Below are positions 18,363 through 25,639 of a stretch of 64,000 nt of DNA, in pieces. This DNA comes from Nonomuraea turcica. GTDB taxonomy: Bacteria > Actinomycetota > Actinomycetes > Streptosporangiales > Streptosporangiaceae. The notes below the pieces were generated by a model that was not told the origin of the DNA, did no database searches, and worked only from the letters and a program-made list of their open reading frames with translations. The number at the start of each line of letters is the position of its first letter. The stretch's first letter is position 1. The translations under genes were made by a program, and so were the position numbers. The stretch lies in NCBI RefSeq assembly GCF_030718205.1, contig NZ_JAUZQF010000023.1, positions 1-64,000 on the forward strand, written 5' to 3'.

Positions 18363-19883
18363 ATGACGCAGGGGGTGGAGCGCGTGCGAGGGCGCCCTGG
18401 CGAGATGGCCGGCGATACTCGCGTCGCCCCCGTGCCGCGCCGGTCCAGGAAGCTCGACCCGCGGCCGCGCAGGAACCCGCTGACGCCCCTGGGCTGGGTG
18501 AGCGTGGCGCTGACGTTCGTGCTGGTGGCCACCACGCTCGGCGCGTACGCGTACTACCGGAGCATCGACGGCAGCATCCCCCGCGACCCCATCGTCGTCG
18601 GCCCGAGCCGGCCGCCGGAGACGGGGGCGCTCAACGTGCTGCTCGTCGGCTCCGACTCGCGTGAGGGCGACAACAAGACGTACGGCCCCAAGTCGCAGGG
18701 GCTGGGGGAGCGCACCGACACGATCATGTTGCTGCACATCTCCCCGAACAGGGACAAGGCCACCATGATCAGTTTCCCCCGCGACTCCATGGTGGCGATC
18801 CCCGAGTGTCAGGGCAGGAACGGCACCGTACTGCCCGGCGGGATCCGGCAGATCAACTCCGCCTTCAACGACGGCGGCATCAACTGCACCATCAAGACAC
18901 TCGAATCGCTCACGAACATCAAGATCAACCACTTCGTGAAGGTCGACTTCACCGGCTTCAAGGGCATCATCGACGCCGTCGGCGGCATCGAGATCTGCCT
19001 GCCCAAGCCGGTCAACGACCCCAAGGCGAAGCTGGTGCTCCCCGCGGGCAAGCACGTGGTCAACGGCGAGCAGGCGCTCGGCTACGTACGCACCCGCTAC
19101 GCGCTGGGCGACGGCAGCGATCTGAGCAGGATCCAGCGTCAGCAGGTGTTCCTCACCCAGGTGCTGAAGAAGGTCACCGACGGCGGCCTGCTCACCAACC
19201 CCATCAATCTGGACGGGTTCCTGCGCTCCGCCGCCGCCGCGGTCACCGTGGACAGCGAGCTGACGTTCGAGCGGATGCTGGAGATCGCCAACAGCGTCAG
19301 GGGGCTGACCGCCAAGGAACTCAAGGGCATCACGGTGCCCGTCGAGGCGTATCCGGGGGACAAGAACCGGGTGCAGTTCAGCCAGCCGGCCGCGAAGAAC
19401 TTCTTCGAGGCCGTACGCAGCGACGTCGAGGTCACCGCCACCCCGACCCCCGGGACGTCCGCCGCGCCGAAGATCGAGCACGAGCAGGTGCGCGTGCAGG
19501 TGCTCAACGGGACCGGCGAGGCGGGCAAGGCCGTCCAGGTGGCCGACGAGCTGGCTGCCCAGGGCTTCGCCGTCATCGAGGTCGGCAACGCTCCCGCGAC
19601 CGCGGCCACCGCGATCCGCTACGCGAAGAAGGACGCCCAGGACGGACCGGCCTACGCCGACGCGGTTGCCGTCCGGCTGTCCCAGGACAAGCGGACCGCG
19701 GTGGCCGGCAAGGTCAAGCCGGTCAACACCGAGCCGTACACGTCCAAGGTCGCCGAGCCGCCCGACGGCCCGATCGTCCAGCTCGTGATCGGGGCGGACT
19801 GGCCGGGCGTGCGCGTGCAATCGGCGATCCCGGACTCGCTCAAGGACAAGGTGGTCGACTCGAGCACCAACCCATGCTTGTGA
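18363..19883 (+). CDS. LytR-CpsA-Psr family cell wall glycopolymer transferase with LytR_C domain
   Basis: 506 residues. Basic cytoplasmic N-terminus, one transmembrane helix at about 40-62, then an LCP domain (about 90-260) with GSDSREG, RTDTIMLLHIS, the FPRDSMVAIP segment with conserved Arg-Asp, and YVRTRYALGDGSDLSRIQRQQ. A Thr/Pro linker (about 360) leads to a C-terminal LytR_C domain (VQVLNGTGEAGKA). LCP enzymes attach teichoic acid- or arabinogalactan-like polymers to peptidoglycan from lipid-linked donors. Monocistronic, converging on an SDR gene three bases away. Confidence 0.93.
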   Translation: MTQGVERVRGRPGEMAGDTRVAPVPRRSRKLDPRPRRNPLTPLGWVSVALTFVLVATTLGAYAYYRSIDGSIPRDPIVVGPSRPPETGALNVLLVGSDSREGDNKTYGPKSQGLGERTDTIMLLHISPNRDKATMISFPRDSMVAIPECQGRNGTVLPGGIRQINSAFNDGGINCTIKTLESLTNIKINHFVKVDFTGFKGIIDAVGGIEICLPKPVNDPKAKLVLPAGKHVVNGEQALGYVRTRYALGDGSDLSRIQRQQVFLTQVLKKVTDGGLLTNPINLDGFLRSAAAAVTVDSELTFERMLEIANSVRGLTAKELKGITVPVEAYPGDKNRVQFSQPAAKNFFEAVRSDVEVTATPTPGTSAAPKIEHEQVRVQVLNGTGEAGKAVQVADELAAQGFAVIEVGNAPATAATAIRYAKKDAQDGPAYADAVAVRLSQDKRTAVAGKVKPVNTEPYTSKVAEPPDGPIVQLVIGADWPGVRVQSAIPDSLKDKVVDSSTNPCL

Positions 19884-19886
19884 GCC

Positions 19887-20618
19887 TCAGGCCGTGACGC
19901 CTGCGTCGACGGGGATCGAGGCGCCCGTGATGTGGCGCCCGCCCTCCCCGGCGAGGTAGGCGACGGCAGCGGCGATGTCGTCGGGAGAGCAGTACGTGCC
20001 GAGCGCGGTGTAGCGCCGTTCCTCCTCCGCCTCCGGGGTGTCGGCCGGGTTCATGTCAGTGTCCGTGGAGCCCGGGTTGACCAGGTTCGCGGTGATGCCG
20101 CGCGGTCCCAGATCTCGAGCCAGACCCTTGACGAGGCCGGCCAGCGCCGACTTGCTCATCGCGTACGCCGTCCATCCGGGATAAGGCACCCGCTCGGCCA
20201 GGCTGCTGCCGATGAGGACGATCCTGCCGCCCCGCCCCATGTGCCGGGCGGCCGCCTGCGCCAGCACGAACGCCGCCCTCGGGTGGACGGCGAGCAGCCG
20301 GTCCACCTCCTCGAGCGTCACCTCCTCCAGCGCCCCGTACGGCGCGATCCCGGCGTTGCTCACCAGCACGTCGAGCCGCCCCAACTTGCGCACCGTGCGC
20401 TCCACCGCCTCGACTAGCGCGCCGGCGTCGGCGGCCTCCGCGCGCATGCCGAGGGCGCGCCGGCCGGCCGCCTCGACCTCCTTGGCCACGGTGGCGGCCC
20501 GGTCGCTCGCGTTCTGGTACGTGATCGCCACGTCGAATCCGTCGCCGGCCAGCCGCCGTGCGACGGCCGCGCCGATTCCCCTGCTCCCGCCCGTGACCAG
20601 GGCGACCTTTCGGATCAT
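19887..20618 (-). CDS. Short-chain dehydrogenase/reductase
   Basis: 243 residues. Classical SDR: NAD(P)-binding TGGSRGIGAA at about 9-18, SNAGIAPYG near 88, catalytic Ser in LIGSSLAE, and Tyr-Lys in YAMSKSAL at about 155-159, then PGSTDTDMN. Patterned like FabG-type 3-oxoacyl reductases; substrate unknown. ATG 20618 is preceded by GGAGG at a good distance. It is transcribed divergently from a TetR regulator with two near-identical palindromes between them, so TetR probably represses it. Confidence 0.92.
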   Translation of the reverse strand: MIRKVALVTGGSRGIGAAVARRLAGDGFDVAITYQNASDRAATVAKEVEAAGRRALGMRAEAADAGALVEAVERTVRKLGRLDVLVSNAGIAPYGALEEVTLEEVDRLLAVHPRAAFVLAQAAARHMGRGGRIVLIGSSLAERVPYPGWTAYAMSKSALAGLVKGLARDLGPRGITANLVNPGSTDTDMNPADTPEAEEERRYTALGTYCSPDDIAAAVAYLAGEGGRHITGASIPVDAGVTA

Positions 20619-20633
20619 GCCATCCTCCAAGAA

Positions 20634-20649
20634 CCGGAATATGTTCCGG
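20634..20649. promoter_or_regulatory. Operator 1 of the SDR/TetR divergon
   Basis: CCGGAA-TATG-TTCCGG, perfect six-base arms (seven if the flanking A/T is counted). It is 16 bases upstream of the SDR start and 28 bases centre-to-centre from a second copy with identical arms. Likely target of the adjacent TetR protein. Confidence 0.8.
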
Positions 20650-20661
20650 TTGTGACTCTAA

Positions 20662-20677
20662 CCGGAACACATTCCGG
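20662..20677. promoter_or_regulatory. Operator 2 of the SDR/TetR divergon
   Basis: CCGGAA-CACA-TTCCGG, the same arms as operator 1 with a different centre. Two sites spaced 28 bases apart in the shared promoter region suggest cooperative repression of both divergent genes. Confidence 0.8.
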
Positions 20678-20738
20678 ATACAACTGGTGCCAGGATGGAG
20701 ATCGATCGTGAGAGGGTCCGGGATGGCGCGAGGGCGGA

Positions 20739-20795
20739 GACTGTGACGCGAGAGGGCGGACCGTGACGCGGGAGGGCAGACCGTGAAACGCGAGC
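20739..20795 (+). repeat. 20-bp tandem repeat forming chained mini-ORFs ahead of tetR
   Basis: Three imperfect copies of a 20-base unit, each with GTGA preceded by CC. The GTG at 20743 opens a seven-codon frame whose stop overlaps the GTG at 20763; that frame (seven codons) stops at the GTG at 20783, which is the TetR start. Each is preceded by a purine-rich stretch within the repeat. This could be a translational-coupling leader or merely a recent duplication of the ribosome-binding region. Confidence 0.7.
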
Positions 20796-21346
20796 GCACC
20801 GACGCGGCCCGTAACCGCGCGAAGATCCTCGCCGCGGCCGAGGCCATCGTCGCCGACCGGGGAGTGGGCGGCTTGTCGATGGCGGAGGTGGCCGCGGCCG
20901 CCGGGGTCGGCGTCGGCACGCTCTACCGGCGCTTCGGGGATCGCTCCGGGCTGGCGTACGCGCTGATCGACCGGCGGGAGCGGGAGTTCCAGTCCGCCTT
21001 CATTGAGGGGCCGCCGCCGCTCGGGCCGGGTGCGGAGCCCGCCGCGCGGGCACGCGCGTTCCTCGACGCACTTGCGGATCGCACGGTCGAGCAGCTCGAC
21101 CTGCTGGTCATGGCGGAGACGGCGGGGCCGTTCGCCCGGTTCGGCGGCGCGTACGACGCCTATCACGGGCACCTGACGATGCTGATCGCACAGGTGCGGC
21201 CGGACGCCGATGCCTCCTGTCTGTCCGACGCGTTGCTGGCGCCTCTGGCCGCGCCGCTGCTGGCGTATCGGATCCGGGAGTGCGGGGTGGGAATCGAGCG
21301 GGTGAAGTCGGCGCTCGGCGACCTGCTCAACGGACTCACCCCCTGA
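20783..21346 (+). CDS. TetR-family transcriptional regulator
   Basis: 187 residues. The N-terminal helix-turn-helix at about 25-55 reads GLSMAEVAAAAGVGVGTLYRRFGDRSGL, the standard TetR pattern; the rest is a helical ligand domain with no recognisable ligand class (TetR_C-like). GTG 20783 is chosen by the GGGAGGG just upstream, although two earlier GTG codons in repeated copies of the same sequence are in other frames. Divergent from the SDR gene, which it likely controls together with itself through the twin palindromes. Confidence 0.92.
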   Translation: MKRERTDAARNRAKILAAAEAIVADRGVGGLSMAEVAAAAGVGVGTLYRRFGDRSGLAYALIDRREREFQSAFIEGPPPLGPGAEPAARARAFLDALADRTVEQLDLLVMAETAGPFARFGGAYDAYHGHLTMLIAQVRPDADASCLSDALLAPLAAPLLAYRIRECGVGIERVKSALGDLLNGLTP

Positions 21347-21501
21347 CGCCCGTCCGGAATACCGCCTGAGGTGGCGTGAGAGCGGGGAGTGACGAATGTT
21401 ACTCTACGTGATTTTAGGGAAACATGTGAAATATCCGGACAACTCGTGGTCGGGTCTGCTAGGAAAGGGCGCGGTCCGCATTCGTACTAGAGAGGTTCAT
21501 C

Positions 21502-22701
21502 GTGGCGCGCGACGAGAACGACAGGCCATACGAGGATGGGCAGGGTAGGTCGTTAAACCCGGAGCTGACGGGTGACGTGCTGTCGCCGCGGTGGAGCACC
21601 GATGACACCGACGAGCAGCCTGCCATCCAGGTCGTCGGCAACGAGACCTACATCATGCCGCCCAATTCGCTGACCGGTGAGCCGCAGTTGGTGGGCCGCG
21701 ACGGCGTGCGTGACGTGCTCGACGACGGCCCGGCGGCCTCGCACGATCTGCTGAGCGGCGGGCCCCGCGACCTGGGCGGCGGCCCGCAGGACGTGCTGGG
21801 CGACCCCGGTGGCCCGTACGACGTGCTCGGCGGCCACAGCGGTCCCCATGACGTCCTTGGTGGCCACAGCAGTCCTCCCGACGCGCTTGGCGGTCCTTAC
21901 GACGTGCTCGGTGGCCACAGCGGTCCCCATGACGTGCTCGGCGATGCCAGTGGCCCGCATGACGCTCTGCCGGAGCACAGTGGACCGCATCAGGTCGAGG
22001 ACGGAGCCCCGTACCTGCCGCTCGACCGGAGCTACGAGGGGGGCTACACCGACGACCGCGAGGAGGAGCAGACCAAGCGCGGCTTTCTCGGCTCGGGGTG
22101 GACCGACGACTCTCGCGGCGGGCGCTCGGGCGGCGACCGGGAGGTGCGGCGCCGCACCAGGAAGCTGCTCGTGGCGGCGGCCGCGGTGGTGCTGGTCGGG
22201 GTGGGGGCCGGGTTCATGCTCACCGGCACCTCGTCGGACGACCCGTGCCAGGGCGGCCAGTGTGCCAGCGCTGGGGAGGTGACCACGCCCTCCGACACCG
22301 CGGCTCCCGAGGACACGCCGGCCGAGGAGGCCACTCCCGAGCCCGACGATTCGGCCACCTCGGAGCCGACCGATACCGAGTCCGCAATGCCCACCCCGAC
22401 GGCCCAGCGGGCGCGGCCGACTCGCGAGCCGGCCGCGCGTCCCACCTCCACCCGCGCCGGCGAGCCGACCAAGAAGGCCACCAGCAAGGCCACCCGGCCG
22501 CCGGTGAGCGAGATGCAGGACACGAACCCGGACCCGGACACGGACTCGCGTCCCCAGAGCGGGCAGTCGGACAGCAAGCAGCAGCAGCCCACGCAGCCGA
22601 GCAGCAGCCAGCCGGCGCAGCAGCCCACCACCCAGGCGCCCGCGCCGACGCCGACGCAGGAGGAACGGAAGGGACTGCTCGACATCCTCTTCCCCTGGTG
22701 A
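21502..22701 (+). CDS. Repeat-containing single-pass membrane protein, function unknown
   Basis: 399 residues; I do not recognise a family. N-terminal half is cytoplasmic by charge and acidic, with degenerate repeats of about 8-11 residues around GHSGPHDVLG (about residues 85-165). Basic residues VRRRTRK precede one transmembrane helix (about 222-240), and a possible disulfide CQGGQC follows. The outer part is an unstructured Thr/Pro/Glu then Lys/Gln/Ser-rich stalk ending in ERKGLLDILFPW, a hydrophobic tip. GTG 21502 follows GAGAGG. No operon partner. The inside repeats and outside stalk suggest a wall-spanning scaffold; this is speculative. Confidence 0.75.
   Translation: MARDENDRPYEDGQGRSLNPELTGDVLSPRWSTDDTDEQPAIQVVGNETYIMPPNSLTGEPQLVGRDGVRDVLDDGPAASHDLLSGGPRDLGGGPQDVLGDPGGPYDVLGGHSGPHDVLGGHSSPPDALGGPYDVLGGHSGPHDVLGDASGPHDALPEHSGPHQVEDGAPYLPLDRSYEGGYTDDREEEQTKRGFLGSGWTDDSRGGRSGGDREVRRRTRKLLVAAAAVVLVGVGAGFMLTGTSSDDPCQGGQCASAGEVTTPSDTAAPEDTPAEEATPEPDDSATSEPTDTESAMPTPTAQRARPTREPAARPTSTRAGEPTKKATSKATRPPVSEMQDTNPDPDTDSRPQSGQSDSKQQQPTQPSSSQPAQQPTTQAPAPTPTQEERKGLLDILFPW
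21811..21935 (+). repeat. In-frame coding repeat, 81-bp spacing
   Basis: A 44-base segment at 21811-21854 recurs at 21892-21935 with about four changes, 81 bases (27 codons) apart, and shorter fragments lie between and after. It encodes the GPYDVLGGHSGPHDVL repeats of the membrane protein and would allow in-frame length variation by recombination. Confidence 0.85.
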
Positions 22702-22710
22702 CGCTCCCAC

Positions 22711-22743
22711 GGGCCGGGGATGACTCGCTCCGCACCCCGGCCC
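22711..22743 (+). terminator. Hairpin after the repeat membrane protein gene
   Basis: Nine-base-pair stem GGGCCGGGG / CCCCGGCCC with a 15-base loop, starting ten bases after the stop codon. There is no T-tract, as is common for terminators in very GC-rich genomes. Confidence 0.5.
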
Positions 22744-22837
22744 GCTGCTGCCGGCCGTCCCGCCCTGCCCGGGGGCGTTCTGTCGTCTGGCGCCCGGGCA
22801 TGTAAGGATGCGGATCCAGGTGCTGTTCTGGCACACT

Positions 22838-22851
22838 GGAAACCGCTTTCC
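22838..22851. promoter_or_regulatory. LacI-type operator in front of the lacI-family gene
   Basis: GGAAA-CCGC-TTTCC, perfect arms with the central CG typical of LacI/GalR operators. It ends immediately before the ribosome-binding site of the regulator at 22862, so binding would block its own transcription. The same arms occur at 32084-32097 ahead of the Gfo/Idh operon. Confidence 0.8.
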
Positions 22852-22861
22852 GGGAGGTCAC

Positions 22862-23857
22862 GTGGTCACGCTTGAGGACGTCGCCAGGCAGGCGGGCGTC
22901 TCGCTGGCGACCGCCTCGCGGGTGCTCAACGGCAGCACCCGCCAGGTCGGCGCGGCCCTGCGAGCGCGCGTCGAGCAGGCCGCCGACGAGCTGGGCTATC
23001 GGGCCAACATCGCGGCCCAGACGCTGGCCCGCGGGGCCGGCAACGTCATCGGCATCGTCGTGCACGACCTGACCGACCCCTACTTCGCGGCCCTGGCCGA
23101 CGGGGCGATGCGGGCCGCGGCCACCGAGGGCCTGCTGGTCGTGGTGGGCACCACGCATCGCGACCCGGAGCAGGAGATCGCCTACGTGGCCACGCTCAAC
23201 GCCCAGCGCGTGCGGGCCGTGCTGCTGGTCGGCTCCCGCGTGGCCGATCCGGCCGTCACCGGGCGGCTCCGCGACGAGCTGGCCCGATACCGCTCGGGCG
23301 GCGGCCGGGCGGCCTGTGTTGGTCAGGATCTGCTGGGAGTGGACACCGTCGCGCCCGCCAACCGGGAGGGAGCGGCGGAGCTGGCACGCGCGCTGGCCGG
23401 GCTCGGGCACACCCGCTTCGCGGTGCTCGCCGGGCCGCCGCACCTGGTGACCGCCGCCGACCGCTGCGCCGGGTTCGCCGGGGCGCTGGAGGAGTTGGGG
23501 CTGCCCGCACCGCACGTGATCCACGGGCCGTTCGACCGCGACGGCGGCTACGCGGCCGCCCAGCAGGTGGGCGAGGACACGACGTGCGTGTTCGCGGTCA
23601 ACGACGTGATGGCGGTCGGGGCGCTGGCGGCCTACCGCGAACGCGGAATCCGGGTGCCGGAGGACGTGTCGGTGGCCGGTTTCGACGACATCGTGACCCT
23701 GCGGGATCACGTGCCGGCGCTCACCACGGTGCGGCTGCCGTTGAAGGCCATGGGTGCGCGGGCGCTGGAGCTGGCACTGGGCGAGGAAGAGGCTGTCGTC
23801 GTCGAGCAGGTCGCTGGCGAGGTCGTGTTGCGGGAAAGCGTACGGAGGCTGATGTGA
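22862..23857 (+). CDS. LacI-family transcriptional regulator
   Basis: 331 residues. HTH at the extreme N-terminus (VTLEDVARQAGVSLATASRVLNGS) including the hinge-helix region (LARGAGNVIGI), then a sugar-binding domain with the late FAVNDVMAVGAL and GFDDI segments. GTG 22862 is chosen over ATG 22808: GGGAGG sits four bases ahead, the HTH begins immediately, and an operator palindrome occupies the bases between the two candidates. The isomerase gene overlaps its stop (GTGA). Predicted to control this operon and the catabolic operon at 28.9-32.1 kb. Confidence 0.92.
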   Translation: MVTLEDVARQAGVSLATASRVLNGSTRQVGAALRARVEQAADELGYRANIAAQTLARGAGNVIGIVVHDLTDPYFAALADGAMRAAATEGLLVVVGTTHRDPEQEIAYVATLNAQRVRAVLLVGSRVADPAVTGRLRDELARYRSGGGRAACVGQDLLGVDTVAPANREGAAELARALAGLGHTRFAVLAGPPHLVTAADRCAGFAGALEELGLPAPHVIHGPFDRDGGYAAAQQVGEDTTCVFAVNDVMAVGALAAYRERGIRVPEDVSVAGFDDIVTLRDHVPALTTVRLPLKAMGARALELALGEEEAVVVEQVAGEVVLRESVRRLM

Positions 23858-24627
23858 GGCTGGCGGTCAGCACGCTGGGGATGCCCGGCGAGGACCTGGA
23901 CCGGGCGATCGAGATCGCGACCGGGTCCGGGTGCCAAGGGCTGGAGCTGCGCCTGCACCCGGACACCGGGGTGCACGCCGGGCTGGACTCGGCGGAGCGG
24001 CGTTCGGTGCGGGAGCGGGTGGAGCGCGCGGGTCTGGAGATCTCCGCCCTTGCCGGCTATGTCGGGATCTGCGAGCCGGGGCCGGACGAGCCGGTCCTGG
24101 AAGCGCTCCTCGCCGACCTGCGGCTCGCCGCCGACCTGGGCGCGCCCGGGGTCCGGGTGTTCCCGCGCGGCGACGATCCGGCCGTCGGCGCCCGAAGGTT
24201 GAAGGCCGTCTCCGGCACGGCGGCCACGCTCGGCCGCCGCGTGCTCGTCGAGACGCACGACAGCATGGCCACCTGCGCGGCCGTGGCGGGGCTGCTCGCC
24301 GAGGCGGCCTGCCCCGAGACCACGGGAGCGATCTGGGATCTGCTGCACCCGTGGCGGCACGGCGAGTCCCCGGCCGACTCGCTGGCCGCGCTCGGTCCCT
24401 ACCTGTCCTACGTCCAGGTCAAGGACGCGGTCTCGGCGCAGGACACCACGCCGGTGCCGATGGGCGCCGGATCCGTGCCGCTGGAGGAGGCGGGCGCGTT
24501 GCTGCGCGAGGCCGGATACGACGGGTGGGTGTCGCTGGAGTGGGAGCGCACGTGGTATCCGCAGGTCGCGCCGGTTGAGGAGATCCTGCCCGGAGCGGCT
24601 GACTGGGTGCGGAGGTTCACCGCTTAG
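23854..24627 (+). CDS. Sugar phosphate isomerase/epimerase-type TIM barrel
   Basis: 257 residues of the AP-endonuclease-2/xylose-isomerase-like TIM-barrel family (PF01261). Metal-binding acidic and His positions are visible: ETHDSM near 128-133, WDLLHPW near 160, VQVKDAV near 185, and a closing SLEWERTW with Glu near 231. Members isomerise or epimerise keto-sugars or cyclitols. Translationally coupled to the LacI regulator (4-base overlap), so its substrate or product is likely related to the regulator's inducer. Exact reaction unknown. Confidence 0.85.
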   Translation: MRLAVSTLGMPGEDLDRAIEIATGSGCQGLELRLHPDTGVHAGLDSAERRSVRERVERAGLEISALAGYVGICEPGPDEPVLEALLADLRLAADLGAPGVRVFPRGDDPAVGARRLKAVSGTAATLGRRVLVETHDSMATCAAVAGLLAEAACPETTGAIWDLLHPWRHGESPADSLAALGPYLSYVQVKDAVSAQDTTPVPMGAGSVPLEEAGALLREAGYDGWVSLEWERTWYPQVAPVEEILPGAADWVRRFTA

Positions 24628-24635
24628 ATAGGGGG

Positions 24636-25556
24636 ATGCCCCTACCTAGGAACAAAGTCTTGGTCGTCGGGATGGACGGCCTGCGGTTCGACCTGCTCGC
24701 CGCGTCGGGCGCCCCCGTGCTGACCGCGTTGATGTCCACCGGCGCGTACGGCACCAGCCTGCTCCCGTACGGCGAGGCCGGCGCGCCCCGCACGGAGTCG
24801 CCCGGCGAGGTCGTGCCCAAGAGCCCGGAGCCGGGGGACGGCGGCCGGGTCATCAAGTCCCGCACCGACTCGGGGCCGGGCTGGTCGTCCATCGCGACCG
24901 GAGCCTGGCCCGACAAACACGGCATCGTGGACAACGGCTTCGCCGACCCCCAGTTCCAGAAATTTCCGGACTTCCTGACTCGTGCGAAGAATGCCCGGCC
25001 GGACTGCGTGACCTCAGCGTTCTTCTCCTGGGCGGCGCTCGCCGACCACGGCGCGTTCGGTCCGGTCATCGACCACCGATTCGTGCTGGACGGGTACACC
25101 TGCGGCTGGGCCGAGGCCGACAAGCAGGTCACCGAGGCCGCCGAGCGGCACTTGGCTGACGACCACCCCGACGCCGTGTTCGTGTACCTGGGCGACACCG
25201 ACGAGGTGGCCCACGACCTCGGCCCGCACGGCCCCGAGTACGCCGCCGCCCTCCAAGCCCAGGACGCGTACCTGGGCCGCCTGCTCGACACGATCCGCGC
25301 GCGGCCGTCGTACCCGGGCGAGCGCTGGACCGTGTTCGTCACCACCGACCACGGACACGTGGACGAGGGCGGCCATGGGGGCACCTCGGACGAGGAGCGC
25401 ACGGTCTTCGTGATCGCCGCCCGGCTCGGCGAGGACCTGGGCGGCCGCTCGCTCGGCACACCGCGCCTGGTCGACGTGGCGCCGTCGGTGCTGGCGGCAC
25501 TGGGGGTGCCGATCGATCCGGAATGGGACCTGGACGGCCGGCCACTGGAGCCATGA
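24636..25556 (+). CDS. Alkaline-phosphatase-superfamily phosphodiesterase / nucleotide pyrophosphatase
   Basis: 306 residues of the type I phosphodiesterase/nucleotide pyrophosphatase family (PF01663). Metal-binding residues are in place: VVGMDGLRFD near 10-19, nucleophile region SGPGWSSIATG near 80, YLGDTDEVAHDLG near 183, and TTDHGHVDEGGHGG near 235. No signal peptide, so it acts in the cytoplasm, unlike exported family members. Eight bases follow the isomerase stop, giving a three-gene operon. Substrate could be a phosphodiester or a phosphonate; not determinable. Confidence 0.85.
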   Translation: MPLPRNKVLVVGMDGLRFDLLAASGAPVLTALMSTGAYGTSLLPYGEAGAPRTESPGEVVPKSPEPGDGGRVIKSRTDSGPGWSSIATGAWPDKHGIVDNGFADPQFQKFPDFLTRAKNARPDCVTSAFFSWAALADHGAFGPVIDHRFVLDGYTCGWAEADKQVTEAAERHLADDHPDAVFVYLGDTDEVAHDLGPHGPEYAAALQAQDAYLGRLLDTIRARPSYPGERWTVFVTTDHGHVDEGGHGGTSDEERTVFVIAARLGEDLGGRSLGTPRLVDVAPSVLAALGVPIDPEWDLDGRPLEP

Positions 25557-25564
25557 CCTCGGAG

Positions 25565-25580
25565 TTCATCACGTGTTGAA
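25565..25580. promoter_or_regulatory. Palindrome upstream of the PEP-utilizing enzyme gene
   Basis: TTCA-T-CACGTG-T-TGAA: symmetrical in 14 of 16 positions around CACGTG, located 60 bases before the start codon and just after the phosphodiesterase stop. No matching regulator is obvious nearby. Confidence 0.45.
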
Positions 25581-25639
25581 TTTCTGCCGAAAAAGCGGGA
25601 AACTGAGTGACAGGACGCTGAACGGCTGGAGTGCACTCG

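Noticed and set aside
22808-22861. ATG 22808 as start of the LacI gene
   Set aside because: It would place the operator palindrome inside the coding region and add residues before the HTH; GTG 22862 has a good ribosome-binding site.
25557-25639. Rifamycin-associated inverted repeat upstream of the RPH-like gene
   Set aside because: I looked for the known GGGGCTTGC-type inverted repeat and found none in this spacer.
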